The notes under the pieces are model-generated. The model saw nothing but the letters and a program-made list of their open reading frames with translations, did no database searches and was not told the origin of the DNA. A stretch of 64,000 nt of DNA. Source: Lachnospiraceae bacterium XPB1003 (GTDB lineage Bacteria; Bacillota; Clostridia; Lachnospirales; Lachnospiraceae). Of the stretch, positions 17,136 through 26,543 are shown piece by piece (positions within the stretch are counted from its first letter, which is position 1; each line of letters opens with the position of its first letter). The stretch is from positions 62,001-126,000 of the forward strand of contig FMVK01000008.1 in NCBI GenBank assembly GCA_900102065.1. The letters are read 5' to 3'. The position numbers were made by a program, and so were the translations under genes.

Positions 17136-18167
17136 TTACTTTTTATTCATCTTTGCCTTTCTTCTAAGCACCACGCTCTGAACGAGAAGGAATACGCAGA
17201 TCATGGCTGCAACAGTGATATTTGTCCACCATGACTCATCAAGTCCCATTGATGAAACGATATTCTTGATGGTGCTTAAGCTCAGCACTCCGAAGAATGT
17301 ACCGATGATGTTACCAACACCGCCGGTAAGCATCGTTCCGCCTATAATGGAGGATGCGATGGCATTCATTTCCGCTCCTGCCGCATGTGAAGGTGATCCC
17401 GAACCTACATGCATGAAGTATACGAATCCGCCTATTCCTGCGAGAACACTGCACATGAGATAAGCGCAGAACTTTGTCCTCTTAACATTGATACCAAGCA
17501 TCGAAGCACTCTGCTGATTTCCTCCGATGGCATAAAAGCCGCGTCCCAGCTTAGTCCACTTAAGAGTCACGAAAAGGAGTATTACCACTACTATAGCCAC
17601 AATAACTCCGGGCTCAACATAAGCCGGTACATATATTCCTTTCTTGTTGACCGATCCCATTCCGGGAACAAATACTCTGACTGCCTTAAGGGCTTTGAAT
17701 TCCTCATTTTCAACATTGAACTGGGTTGCATTCACTATAGTCGTCATACCCTTTGCAAAGAAGAGTCCTGCAAGCGATACAATGAAAGGCTGTATATTCA
17801 GATATGCGATGAGAAATCCCTGCACTATACCGTAAGCAAGTCCAATACCCAGTGCCAGGAATACCGCTGTCGTAACATTACCACCCTTGTAATCCAGAAG
17901 CACCGCACAGCTCATACATACAAGTGCTGTAAGTGTTCCTACCGAAATATCAATACCTCCCGTTATCATTACAAGGCTCATTCCACAGGAGAGTATTATA
18001 AGCGCAGCATTCTCATTGAGTATATTGAAGAATGTCTGAGGCTTTAAGAATCCCTGTCCAAGGAATACAACCGCAAGGGCATACATAAGGAAGAATACAA
18101 CTATGGTAATAAGCAGCAGCAGATTGGTATCAGACAATCCGCCTTTTTTTATCTGTCCTTTACTCAT
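17136..18167 (-). CDS. Sugar ABC transporter permease, YjfF/RbsC family
   Basis: Integral membrane subunit of a carbohydrate ABC importer (CUT2 class), 343 residues, about eight to ten hydrophobic segments. The conserved ITGGIDISVGT loop and the GIGGFVYFMHVGSGSP and NAIASSIIGGTMLTGG stretches are hallmarks of the RbsC/YjfF permeases. The ATG at 18167 has AAGGAGG seven bases upstream; an ATG two codons earlier touches that site. It is preceded by the partner permease with almost no gap. With the ATPase and binding protein it forms a heteromeric importer like E. coli YtfQRT-YjfF, which takes up galactofuranose. Confidence 0.9.
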   Translation of the reverse strand: MSKGQIKKGGLSDTNLLLLITIVVFFLMYALAVVFLGQGFLKPQTFFNILNENAALIILSCGMSLVMITGGIDISVGTLTALVCMSCAVLLDYKGGNVTTAVFLALGIGLAYGIVQGFLIAYLNIQPFIVSLAGLFFAKGMTTIVNATQFNVENEEFKALKAVRVFVPGMGSVNKKGIYVPAYVEPGVIVAIVVVILLFVTLKWTKLGRGFYAIGGNQQSASMLGINVKRTKFCAYLMCSVLAGIGGFVYFMHVGSGSPSHAAGAEMNAIASSIIGGTMLTGGVGNIIGTFFGVLSLSTIKNIVSSMGLDESWWTNITVAAMICVFLLVQSVVLRRKAKMNKK

Positions 18168-18169
18168 GC

Positions 18170-19237
18170 TCATGCCTCCTTAACCGCTTTTTTAACTTTT
18201 ATATTTCTTGCAAATCTGTTGATCTTCTCACGAACTACAGGTGCACTGAGCACAACGAGTATGATAACGACTACAGCCTTGTATGCGGGAAGAGCTGTTG
18301 AATCGACGTTGTACTTGAATAATGTAGTTGTCAGGAACTGTATAACATATGCTCCAAGTATGGATGCAGCCATATTGAACTTACCGCCTCCGAGAGGATT
18401 ACCTCCAAGTGCAACCGCAAGGATGGCATCCATCTCTATATCCTTAGCAACAACAGAGTAATTGATACTGGAGATACGGCTTACTTTTATGAAACCGGCA
18501 ACTGCAACACATGCGCCAAGAAGAACGTATGTTATGAGTTTGATCACAGCGGGATTGATACCGTTTAATCTTGATGAATGAGGGTTGATACCTACAGCCT
18601 GTGAATAAAGTCCCAGATTTGTAAACTTCAGGATGAGGAATATTACCGCAACACAGATAAGAGCGATAAATACCGGTGTGGGAAGTATTACACCCGGAAT
18701 GTAATTTCCATAATATGCAAAAGTCGGATCGTTTATTACAGGAAGTCTGTTTTCATTGATCCATGCTGCAATGGAACGACCTGCCGTAAAGAGGATCAGT
18801 GTAGCTACCATGGGCTGTATCTTGAAGTAAGCAACCAGTATACCGTTGAATGCACCGAAGAGCATTGAAACGACACAACATGCAAGAAATGCAACGATAA
18901 CAGGTGCCTTTACCACATCCGCTGTACCCTCGGGACCGCAAAGGATCCTGAGCATTACACTTCCTGCGATGGCGATACCTGCACCCACGCTGATGTCCTG
19001 TCCGCCGGATGCCGACGTTACAAGCGTCATTCCGATGGCAAGGATAACAAGCTCCGAAGCATTATCAAGTATTGTTATCAGATTTCCGGTAAGTACCGCT
19101 TTTCCGACATTGTTGGTTCCCAGTGTGATAGCGAAAAAGCTGGGATCCATTATCAGATTGAACAGTGTAAGAACAAGCAGTGCCGCTATCGGTATAAATA
19201 TCTGCTTATGTATGAGCGAATTTAATTTGTGTTTCAT
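18170..19237 (-). CDS. Sugar ABC transporter permease, YtfT/RbsC family
   Basis: Second membrane subunit of the importer, 355 residues with multiple membrane helices. It has TSASGGQDISVGAGIAIAGS, the YtfT-type variant of the family loop, and DAILAVALGGNPLGGGKFN near the C-terminal third. The ATG overlaps the ATPase stop codon by four bases and has GGAGGT upstream, so the operon is translationally coupled. Having two different permeases is a feature of the YtfQRT-YjfF subgroup, whereas ribose importers use one. Confidence 0.9.
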   Translation of the reverse strand: MKHKLNSLIHKQIFIPIAALLVLTLFNLIMDPSFFAITLGTNNVGKAVLTGNLITILDNASELVILAIGMTLVTSASGGQDISVGAGIAIAGSVMLRILCGPEGTADVVKAPVIVAFLACCVVSMLFGAFNGILVAYFKIQPMVATLILFTAGRSIAAWINENRLPVINDPTFAYYGNYIPGVILPTPVFIALICVAVIFLILKFTNLGLYSQAVGINPHSSRLNGINPAVIKLITYVLLGACVAVAGFIKVSRISSINYSVVAKDIEMDAILAVALGGNPLGGGKFNMAASILGAYVIQFLTTTLFKYNVDSTALPAYKAVVVIILVVLSAPVVREKINRFARNIKVKKAVKEA

Positions 19238-20751
19238 TTATTGTCACCTCCGGCAATGGTAGACATGATCTTGCCCTGAGTCAGGTCTGAGCCTGTCAGC
19301 TCACCTACGACTTTTCTGTCTCTCATAACGATCAGTCTGGAACAGGTTCTTAACATTTCATCGATCTCCGAAGAGATAAAGGTCACGCTCTTACCTTCTT
19401 TGGCAAGTTCAAGGGCCATCTTCTGGATCTCAATCTTGGTTCCTATATCGATACCTCTTGTAGGCTCATCAAGTATCAGATATTTAGGATTGGTAAGAAG
19501 CCATCTTGCAAGTATTACCTTCTGCTGGTTACCACCGGAAAGCTGTCCGATAGGTGTGTCGGATGAAGCAGTCTTGATCTCGAGAAGCTTGATATACTCA
19601 TCCGCAAATGCTTCCGCTTTTGCTCTTGAGAAAGGCTTGAAGAAACCTTTCATAACCTGAAGCGCAAGGATGATATTCTCCCTTACCGAAAGGTCCGAAA
19701 CTATACCATCGCGTTTTCTGTCTTCAGGAAGGTATCCGATACCGGCTTTCATCGCGTCAATAGGCTTCTTGATCTTAACCGGCTTGCCATCTACCGATAC
19801 GGTGCCACTTGTCACACGGTCCGCACCGAATATCGCACGTACACATTCGCTTCGTCCGGATCCGAGTAGTCCCGTAAATCCATTGACTTCACCGGCTCTG
19901 ATATTGAAATCAAAGGGCTTGATGCCTTCCGAACTGGAAAGTCCCTTTGCTTCTAAAACAATATCTCCCTTTGCTTCTTCCTCTTCATCACTTTCCTTGC
20001 TCTTGATCTCGGCCATATCATCCAGCTCTTTACCAAGCATCTTGGAAACGAGCTCGACTCTGGGAAGATCTTCTATGACATATTCTCCAACCAGTCCGCC
20101 GTCACGGAGAACCGTTATCCTGTCGCATACTTCATAAACCTGATCCAGGAAATGAGTTACAAATATGATACCTACACCCTTTTCTCTCAGGTCTCTCATA
20201 AGCTTGAAGAGCTTTTCAACTTCCTGCTCATCAAGAGATGATGTGGGCTCATCAAGAATGAGCACCTTACAATCCATATCTACTGCTCTGGCTATGGCTA
20301 CCATCTGCTGTATAGCGATGGAACAGCTTCCAAGCTGCATTGTAGGTGATGCAGGGATGTCGAGAGCTTTAAGCATCTCTCCCGCACGCTTATTCATCTT
20401 TGCCCAGTTCGTCACAGGACTCTTTTCGCGTCCTATGAACATATTCTCGGCAACCGTAAGATTCGGGCACAGACTTATCTCCTGATAAACCGTACTGATG
20501 CCGAGATTCTGCGCATCCTGGGGAGAGTGGATATTAACCGTTCCCTCATGTCCCTCTATATGAACCTCACCGGCGTCTTTTACATATACTCCGGTAAGAA
20601 CTTTTATCAATGTCGATTTACCGGCACCGTTTTCTCCCATAAGTGCGTGGATCTCACCTCGTCTTAATGTGAAGTCCACATCCTGAAGAGCACGGACACC
20701 CGGAAAATACTTGCATATTCCCCTCAGTGTAAGTATGGGTTCTTTCTCCAT
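19234..20751 (-). CDS. Sugar ABC transporter ATPase with two nucleotide-binding domains, YtfR/RbsA family
   Basis: Cytoplasmic ATPase that powers the importer, 505 residues with two ABC domains as usual for CUT2 systems. Domain 1 has Walker A GENGAGKST and Walker B LILDEPTSSLDEQ, with the signature replaced by LGSCSIAIQQM; domain 2 has the degenerate P-loop GLLGSGRSE, the signature LSGGNQQKV and LILDEPTRGIDIG. A short acidic linker (SKESDEEEEA) joins them. GAGAGGAA precedes the ATG. It follows the binding-protein gene after 111 bases and overlaps the first permease. Confidence 0.92.
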   Translation of the reverse strand: MEKEPILTLRGICKYFPGVRALQDVDFTLRRGEIHALMGENGAGKSTLIKVLTGVYVKDAGEVHIEGHEGTVNIHSPQDAQNLGISTVYQEISLCPNLTVAENMFIGREKSPVTNWAKMNKRAGEMLKALDIPASPTMQLGSCSIAIQQMVAIARAVDMDCKVLILDEPTSSLDEQEVEKLFKLMRDLREKGVGIIFVTHFLDQVYEVCDRITVLRDGGLVGEYVIEDLPRVELVSKMLGKELDDMAEIKSKESDEEEEAKGDIVLEAKGLSSSEGIKPFDFNIRAGEVNGFTGLLGSGRSECVRAIFGADRVTSGTVSVDGKPVKIKKPIDAMKAGIGYLPEDRKRDGIVSDLSVRENIILALQVMKGFFKPFSRAKAEAFADEYIKLLEIKTASSDTPIGQLSGGNQQKVILARWLLTNPKYLILDEPTRGIDIGTKIEIQKMALELAKEGKSVTFISSEIDEMLRTCSRLIVMRDRKVVGELTGSDLTQGKIMSTIAGGDNK

Positions 20752-20862
20752 ATTTATGTTCCTCTCTCAAGTAACACGCGGTGCGGTTATACGGATCATC
20801 CGTCCATATACTCCGTACCGCGTGGGGCCTAACCGTTATTGATCGGCAGCTGTTTTATTTCA

Positions 20863-21939
20863 TCAGATACCGTATGTGTTTACATCATCTTCTGTGATAG
20901 TTGTAGCATCGAAGCCCTTCTCATCCATGATGATTGTCTTCTCTGCAGGTGCATTTCCGCTCTCAAGACCCTTGATGATCTCATCGATGTAAGAAGCCTG
21001 GAAAGGATTGCACTGTCCGTCGTAGTTCCAGTTACCTGCAAGGAGTTCCTGAAGAGCCCACTTGTTGCAGTCATAACCCATTACGATAACATCGCCGCCA
21101 ACACCGTGAGAGATGTTTGCCTTATCGAGAGCTGCTACAGCACCCTTAGCCATATCATCGTTCTCAGCATAGATTACGTTGAAGTCCTTACCTGAATCGA
21201 TAACTGACTGAACGATCTGCTGTGCTGTCTCTGCATTCCACTCAGCTGTCTGCTGTGAAACCATCTCCCAGTTGTCGTTATCAGCTACCATCTTATCCAT
21301 AGCTGCTGTACGTCCGATCTGAGCTGCGGAACCCATAACACCCTGGATATGAACGATCTTGTATGAATCAAGTCCCTGTGATGAAAGCCAGTCTACTGCT
21401 GTCTGACCTTCCTTAGCCATATCAGATACGATCGAAGCTTCGTAAAGGCTGGGATCAGCATCGATGGTACGGTCGAAAAGGATAACCTTGATTCCCTGTG
21501 TCTGAGCATCTGTAAGAACTGTATCCCATCCGGATGTTCCTGCTGCAGAGATGAGGAGGTAATCAACTTCGTCCTGGATGAACTTCTGAGCAGCTGCGAT
21601 CTGCTCGTCGTTCTTTAAGCTGTATGCGTATGAAGCATCATAGCCGTTAGCTTCTGTGAAAGTCTTCTGCATATCAGCATCATTAGCTGTACGATAACCT
21701 GACTCGTTAGGATCATTGTTGATGATTCCGACTTTGATGAGTTCTCCGCTTGCCGCACCTGCATCGGGTGTCTGCTCTGTAACTTCTGCAGAACCTGCAT
21801 CGCCTGCTTCTGTAGCTACCGCACCGGTATCGCCTTCGGGCTGCGTAGGCTGTGTGGGCTGTGTGGGCTGCTCGCCGCATGCTGCAAGACCTAATGTCAT
21901 TGCAAGTGCAAGAACTGTTGAGATAACTCTTTTCTTCAT
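20863..21939 (-). CDS. Sugar-binding lipoprotein of the ABC importer, YtfQ-like
   Basis: Extracellular solute-binding lipoprotein, 358 residues from ATG 21939, which has GTGAGGA upstream; the longer frame adds 35 residues that are not a signal peptide. The lipobox is LAAC, followed by a Pro/Thr/Gln-rich tether (PTQPTQPTQP). The type I periplasmic-binding fold is clear: KVGIINNDPNESGYRTAN, QGIKVILFDRTID, VMGSAAQIGRTAAM and YAENDDMAKGAVAALD. These segments match YtfQ-type furanose-binding proteins. First gene of the operon, divergent from the AraR-like regulator. The sensor-operon lipoprotein at 24119-25123 is a paralogue. Confidence 0.9.
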   Translation of the reverse strand: MKKRVISTVLALAMTLGLAACGEQPTQPTQPTQPEGDTGAVATEAGDAGSAEVTEQTPDAGAASGELIKVGIINNDPNESGYRTANDADMQKTFTEANGYDASYAYSLKNDEQIAAAQKFIQDEVDYLLISAAGTSGWDTVLTDAQTQGIKVILFDRTIDADPSLYEASIVSDMAKEGQTAVDWLSSQGLDSYKIVHIQGVMGSAAQIGRTAAMDKMVADNDNWEMVSQQTAEWNAETAQQIVQSVIDSGKDFNVIYAENDDMAKGAVAALDKANISHGVGGDVIVMGYDCNKWALQELLAGNWNYDGQCNPFQASYIDEIIKGLESGNAPAEKTIIMDEKGFDATTITEDDVNTYGI

Positions 21940-22383
21940 AGATTTTTCCTCACTTTCATTTTGTTGTTTAATGTTTACATCCCTTTCGGGATACAGAATC
22001 CCTCTCTGTGATTTCATTATCACCAAGAGGCTCTGCACGGTCAACGTTTGGTACCTTTGCCACCATTCAAAAAGGCACCAATAGAGTTTTAAAAGTTCTG
22101 AACCATACCATTTTCGGAAAATCAGCCCTGTTTTTTTGTTTTTTTATTATTTTTTGTTTGTTTTCCTATGATATTCCAAAATTTTGATCTCATTCGCACC
22201 GTATTTTTCGGAACAAATCTGTTTTTTAATTTGAAAAACCATACCAATTTCTTTATAATTTTTTCAGAGATCGTTGATTATCTTCTGAAAATTTTTTTCA
22301 AAAAAACGACTCAAATTTACTTTTCTTCCGTATTCGTAATACGGATATTAAATATATCAACCAAAAAACAGAGGGGATATCCG
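21940..22383. promoter_or_regulatory. Divergent control region between importer operon and AraR-like gene
   Basis: 444 bases without a gene. It holds two copies of AACCATACCAWTTTC (22101-22115 and 22237-22251, 14 of 15 identical) and a related GGTACC-centred segment at about 22048-22053. These are candidate operators for the divergent regulator. The remainder is strongly AT-rich with long T runs; promoters surely lie here but I cannot fix them. Confidence 0.5.
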
Positions 22384-23448
22384 ATGAAATATCAGTTACT
22401 TGCAAGGATATTGCGCGAAGAGATCGCGCTTCACGGAAATGACAGGAATTACAAGCTTCCCACTGAGCGAAGCCTGTCGGAACGATACGGCCTCAGCCGT
22501 CATACTGTCCGCCACGCGCTTGAAATACTGGAAGAAGAAGGTCTGATCAACCGTCTGCAGGGAAGCGGATCCTACTTCTCGGGCAATAATCCCGGTAATG
22601 CGATGCGCATCGCCCTTATCGTTACTTTTGCTGATGAATATATCTTTCCCGGTCTCATCGCCGATATTGAAAGCGTGATCAAAAAAAGCGGATATACGCT
22701 TCAGGTTTATACAACCTTCAACCGCATATCCGATGAACGATCCGTTTTAAAAGAACTGATCGCTTCACCTCCCGGCGGGATCATTGCCGAAGGCGTTAAG
22801 ACCGCACTTCCCAATCCCAATACAGATCTGTATCAGGAGCTTGCATCCCAGGGTGTTCCTTTAGTTTTTTACAACGGAAGATACAACGCTCTTTCCCATA
22901 TTCCCTCCGTTACCGATGATAATTACGCCGGCGGTATGCTCCTTACGAAGCACCTTTTAAACAGCGGATATCGTGATATAGGCGGGATCTTTAAAAGTGA
23001 TGATCTTCAGGGGCCCGAGCGCTACAGCGGAATGGCGGCCGCCATGAGAGATGCCGGTATCCCTCTTCCGGATAAAAGCATCTGTTGGTTCGATTCGGAA
23101 GACAGACAGGAACTCCTGGGCAGCCCCGACAATGAGCTTCTGCTCTCCTTTTGCAAGAACAGGCTCCGACATGTAAGCGCTGTTATCTGTTATAACGATG
23201 AGATAGCATACAGACTTATACTTACGCTGAGATCCATGGGAAAGAATATTCCCGAAGATATGGCTGTTGCAAGCTTTGATAACAGTTATCTGTGCGACAT
23301 CAGCCCTGTTCCCGTCACTTCCTTAAGACACAGCACCGGACGCACAGGCATCACTGCCGCACGCATGCTCCTTAAGCTTATGCACGGAGGAAATGTCCAG
23401 TCGGTAAGACTGCCTTGGGAACTTGTCACACGCAGGAGCTCAAAATAA
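22384..23448 (+). CDS. AraR-like transcriptional regulator (GntR HTH plus LacI-type sensor)
   Basis: Cytoplasmic repressor, 354 residues from ATG 22384 behind GAGGGGAT. Residues 1-70 are a GntR winged helix (LPTERSLSERYGLSRHTV, LEEEGLINRLQGSGSYF); the rest is a LacI/GalR-type ligand domain (MRIALIVTFADEYIFPGL, DDNYAGGMLLTKHL, PEDMAVASFDNSYLC). This domain order is that of B. subtilis AraR, which represses arabinose genes and is released by L-arabinose. It is transcribed away from the importer operon with a 444-base shared control region, so regulation of that operon is likely. The inducer is inferred. Confidence 0.85.
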   Translation: MKYQLLARILREEIALHGNDRNYKLPTERSLSERYGLSRHTVRHALEILEEEGLINRLQGSGSYFSGNNPGNAMRIALIVTFADEYIFPGLIADIESVIKKSGYTLQVYTTFNRISDERSVLKELIASPPGGIIAEGVKTALPNPNTDLYQELASQGVPLVFYNGRYNALSHIPSVTDDNYAGGMLLTKHLLNSGYRDIGGIFKSDDLQGPERYSGMAAAMRDAGIPLPDKSICWFDSEDRQELLGSPDNELLLSFCKNRLRHVSAVICYNDEIAYRLILTLRSMGKNIPEDMAVASFDNSYLCDISPVPVTSLRHSTGRTGITAARMLLKLMHGGNVQSVRLPWELVTRRSSK

Positions 23449-23489
23449 GCAGGCCCCTTTTCAGATCTTCCATCAGCGCATGCTCGTTC

Positions 23490-24113
23490 TTATTTTTGCG
23501 GAATACCGAAGCGTGCGAGATGTCCGTTTTTATAATCAATATCATCCGTCACATCTTTTATGACCCAATCCGGAGTATCAAAAGCCAGGCTCTCTTCCAA
23601 TGTCGGAAATTCTATTTCCATATATGCCAGGCCATCCAGCTCTCCGTGGAAGATATCTATCGCTATCAACTGTCCTTCCGAATAAAGCTGATATCTGGTC
23701 TTGTGTATCGTATTGCCTTCTTTTTTGATCACCAGATTATTGTACTGGGTCTCATTAATATCGATATTTACTTCATCTCTGACCATACCATCCTGAGTCA
23801 TATTGGTCTTAACGGTATATTCGTAGAACTCTCCTCCATTGTATCTCCTGACTCTCATCTCGGGATCAAAGCAGATATAAGTCTGTTCTATCTCAAACGT
23901 CCTGACGTCTTTCGCGCTCAGGTCATAGGGGATCTTTTCTTTATCGATGAGCCACTTTTTTTCGATCTCTTTCTCATCGGATAATATATCTTCAAGCCGC
24001 TCATTATATGAATTATCGTTCATGTTGAGTACGCGATCCCAGAAAAAGTACAAAAAGCCTGCTGCCAGCAAAACAATGATAATCGTAACGGCCGTCTTTT
24101 TACCTGCGCTCAA
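23490..24113 (-). CDS. Membrane-anchored CYTH-domain protein
   Basis: 207-residue protein with one N-terminal membrane helix (about residues 8-25) and then a CYTH/triphosphate-tunnel domain, predicted outside or inside depending on topology. The CYTH signature ExExK is present as EIEKK (residues 49-53), followed by IEQTYICFDPEMRVRRY, EYTVKTN, HKTRYQLY, IDIFHGELDGLAYMEIEFP and the closing NGHLARFG, so most tunnel residues are kept. Soluble CYTH proteins hydrolyse tripolyphosphate or make cyclic nucleotides; a membrane anchor is unusual. The start is a TTG two codons after the lipoprotein stop. Last gene of the sensor operon. Function open. Confidence 0.75.
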   Translation of the reverse strand: MSAGKKTAVTIIIVLLAAGFLYFFWDRVLNMNDNSYNERLEDILSDEKEIEKKWLIDKEKIPYDLSAKDVRTFEIEQTYICFDPEMRVRRYNGGEFYEYTVKTNMTQDGMVRDEVNIDINETQYNNLVIKKEGNTIHKTRYQLYSEGQLIAIDIFHGELDGLAYMEIEFPTLEESLAFDTPDWVIKDVTDDIDYKNGHLARFGIPQK

Positions 24114-24118
24114 ATCTC

Positions 24119-25123
24119 TCAGTACCCCCTCGACTCCAACAGTTCATCCGTAATATCTTCCGGAAGGAAGATGCTTTCTTCAACGTTCTGATTCTTCTCC
24201 GGTACACCGCCCTCTTCCATTGTCCTTACAACAGACTCCGCAAGAGGCCCCAACAGCGGATTACATTCCACTTCCAGCGCTATCTTACCGTCCCTGCATG
24301 CCACAAGTCCGTCGTGAGTCGCATCAAACGATATCACAGCCACACCTCCGTCTCCGCATTTATAGCCCGCTTCTTCCAACGCATCTATAGCTCCGAAAGC
24401 CTCATTATCATTTTCGCAGTAGACCACATCTATAACCGGTTTTACCGAACTCGATTCAAGATAATCCCTCATAACTTCATAGGTCTTCGCCTGTGTGAAA
24501 TCTCCGTCCATCTCTTTGATCAGATTCCAGTTGGTATGATTTCTGAAAGCTGCGGTTAACGCACCTGTCCTTCCGATCTGTGCGGTAGATCCCATGGTTC
24601 CTCTTATATGAACGATATTTACACGGTCTCTGTTGGCATAATTCTTCTCTATCCATTTAACAGCGCTGGTACCTTCCGCATAGAAGTCGGCCCCCACATG
24701 AGCCGTTACGAGGCTCCCGTCTCCTACATTCACTCTTCTGTCCACAACGATGACCGGAATGCCTGCGTCCCTTGCTTCTTCAAGAACAGATTCCCATCCA
24801 TCCTCGCTTATGGGCATTACAACTATATAATCCACCCTCTGCTGGATGAATCTGCGGATAGAAGTAAACTGATTTTCCTGCTTCTGTCTGGCATCATCAA
24901 AAAGGAGGCGGTATCCGTTCTTTTCTGAAAATGCTTCCTTCATGGATTCAGAGTTCGCCACTCTCCAGTCTGACTCCGCTCCCACCTGTGACATTCCGAT
25001 CACAACGAGGTTGTCCTCAGCCACCTTTCTTTCTGTTTCTCCACAGGCGCATAAAAAAAGCATGGATGCTATGAGCATCAGAAATAGTCTTTTAATCATT
25101 CTCATCATTTTTAAATACGTCAT
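24119..25123 (-). CDS. Sugar-binding lipoprotein of the two-component sensor operon
   Basis: Type I periplasmic-binding lipoprotein (334 residues) with signal sequence IKRLFLMLIASMLFLCAC, the Cys being the lipid site. Segments SDWRVANSESMKEAF, GIPVIVVDRRVNVG, RGTMGSTAQIGRTGA and YCENDNEAFGAIDALEEAGY closely parallel the importer's binding protein, so it binds a similar sugar. It sits directly behind the YesM-type kinase gene and overlaps its end by 32 bases, and no permease follows. This matches the XylFII-LytS/YesN arrangement of clostridia, where a binding protein presents xylose to the kinase. The exact start is unclear; ATGs at 25123 and further in all have weak ribosome sites. Confidence 0.85.
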   Translation of the reverse strand: MTYLKMMRMIKRLFLMLIASMLFLCACGETERKVAEDNLVVIGMSQVGAESDWRVANSESMKEAFSEKNGYRLLFDDARQKQENQFTSIRRFIQQRVDYIVVMPISEDGWESVLEEARDAGIPVIVVDRRVNVGDGSLVTAHVGADFYAEGTSAVKWIEKNYANRDRVNIVHIRGTMGSTAQIGRTGALTAAFRNHTNWNLIKEMDGDFTQAKTYEVMRDYLESSSVKPVIDVVYCENDNEAFGAIDALEEAGYKCGDGGVAVISFDATHDGLVACRDGKIALEVECNPLLGPLAESVVRTMEEGGVPEKNQNVEESIFLPEDITDELLESRGY

Positions 25124-26543
25124 TTCCCTTTATCACCGCTTCCGGCATCTTTGAAGGGATCCTTGCGGTTATTACGGTTCCCTTGCCCTCGGTACTCTCA
25201 ACATGCAGCCCGTACTCGTCTCCGAAGAAAAGCCTCAGTCTCTCATGCACGGTAGTGAGTCCGAATCCGACTCTCTCTCCTCTGTCCATGGATCGTTTAA
25301 GCTGCTCAAGTCTCTCACTGCTCATACCCGCACCGTCATCACTTACGGTAAGGATGATATCCTCTCCTTTAAGATAGCCTTTGATTGCGATATGTCCCTG
25401 GCCACGCTTTTCTTTCACTCCGTGATAAAGAGCATTTTCAACTAACGGCTGCAATGTGAGCTTCGGAACCTTTCTGTCTAAGATATCCTCATCTATCTCT
25501 ATGGTATAGTTTAATATATCTTTATATCTTGCCTGCTGTATCTGCAGATAGCTTGTGATCTGCCATCTTTCCTCTGCAAGTGTGATGATATCTTCACCGT
25601 TACTTAGTGAATGTCTGAAGAAATCCGAAAGATTCGATACCATTTCAACGGCTTTGTCATTTTCTCCCGCTTCCACAAGCCAGATGATGGTATCAAGTGT
25701 ATTGTATAGAAAATGAGGATTGATCTGAGCCTGAAGAAGCGCAAGTTCGGCACGTCTTAAGCTTTCCTGCTTATCCGTACTCTCCCTGATGAGCGCTCCC
25801 ATTCTTCCCACCATCTGTTCCACGCCTGCACTCAGAGAATCGATCTCGTTAACAGCAGAAGTAACCGGTTCATGCACCGTCAGATCTCCGCTTCCTATCT
25901 CCTCCATTCGTTTATTGAGCTGCTCCACAGGCTCCGCAACAGAGCGTCCCAACTTTACGGAGTATCTCGTCATTACCAGAAATACGAGGAATGCCACCAC
26001 AAAGATCACGAGGCTCTCTATGAGCAGACGCCTCATAAGTTCATCCTGAAGATCGCTTACCTGTACCGCCTCGCAATAGAGGTAATCATACATATATTCT
26101 TTTATGAGTGATGTAAGTACGTAGATATTATTTTCCAACTGCATCTGACGCTCGTCATAGCTGTCGGTATTTTCGATCTCGATTATCCGCTCTTCAAGAT
26201 TATTGCAAAGCTCAAGTACACTTTTGATAGCTTCCAGAGAATCATGATCCGTCGTACTCCCTATAAGGCTCTCTGCCATATCCTGGGCTTTATGAACTTC
26301 ATCCAGCGGAAGCCCCTCGGAATATCTGCTCTCAATAACGTAATAATACATTTTGAGATCCATATCTTCCTTAAAGTTCTTATTGAAATCCGATATCGTT
26401 GTTATGTTGTGAAGCAGATCTCTGTATCGTGCCTGAAATGAAAAGATCGTTGCAGCAGAGACTATCAATACTGCAAGAGTAAGAACAACTGTAGCTTTGA
26501 GAAGCCGGCCTATCTGTCCGGAGATTGAAGATTTTTTCTTCAT
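25092..26543 (-). CDS. YesM/LytS-type sensor histidine kinase
   Basis: Membrane sensor kinase, 483 residues. Two membrane helices (about 13-35 and 172-195) frame an extracellular helical domain that can contact a binding protein. A HAMP segment follows, then the His_kinase domain with QAQINPHFLYNTLDTI, which holds the phosphorylated His, and a GHKL ATPase domain (LQPLVENALYHG, SDDGAGM, GFGLTTVHERL). The ATG directly abuts the regulator stop codon. With the downstream binding lipoprotein it should sense extracellular sugar and signal to the AraC-type regulator. Confidence 0.93.
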   Translation of the reverse strand: MKKKSSISGQIGRLLKATVVLTLAVLIVSAATIFSFQARYRDLLHNITTISDFNKNFKEDMDLKMYYYVIESRYSEGLPLDEVHKAQDMAESLIGSTTDHDSLEAIKSVLELCNNLEERIIEIENTDSYDERQMQLENNIYVLTSLIKEYMYDYLYCEAVQVSDLQDELMRRLLIESLVIFVVAFLVFLVMTRYSVKLGRSVAEPVEQLNKRMEEIGSGDLTVHEPVTSAVNEIDSLSAGVEQMVGRMGALIRESTDKQESLRRAELALLQAQINPHFLYNTLDTIIWLVEAGENDKAVEMVSNLSDFFRHSLSNGEDIITLAEERWQITSYLQIQQARYKDILNYTIEIDEDILDRKVPKLTLQPLVENALYHGVKEKRGQGHIAIKGYLKGEDIILTVSDDGAGMSSERLEQLKRSMDRGERVGFGLTTVHERLRLFFGDEYGLHVESTEGKGTVITARIPSKMPEAVIKGNDVFKNDEND

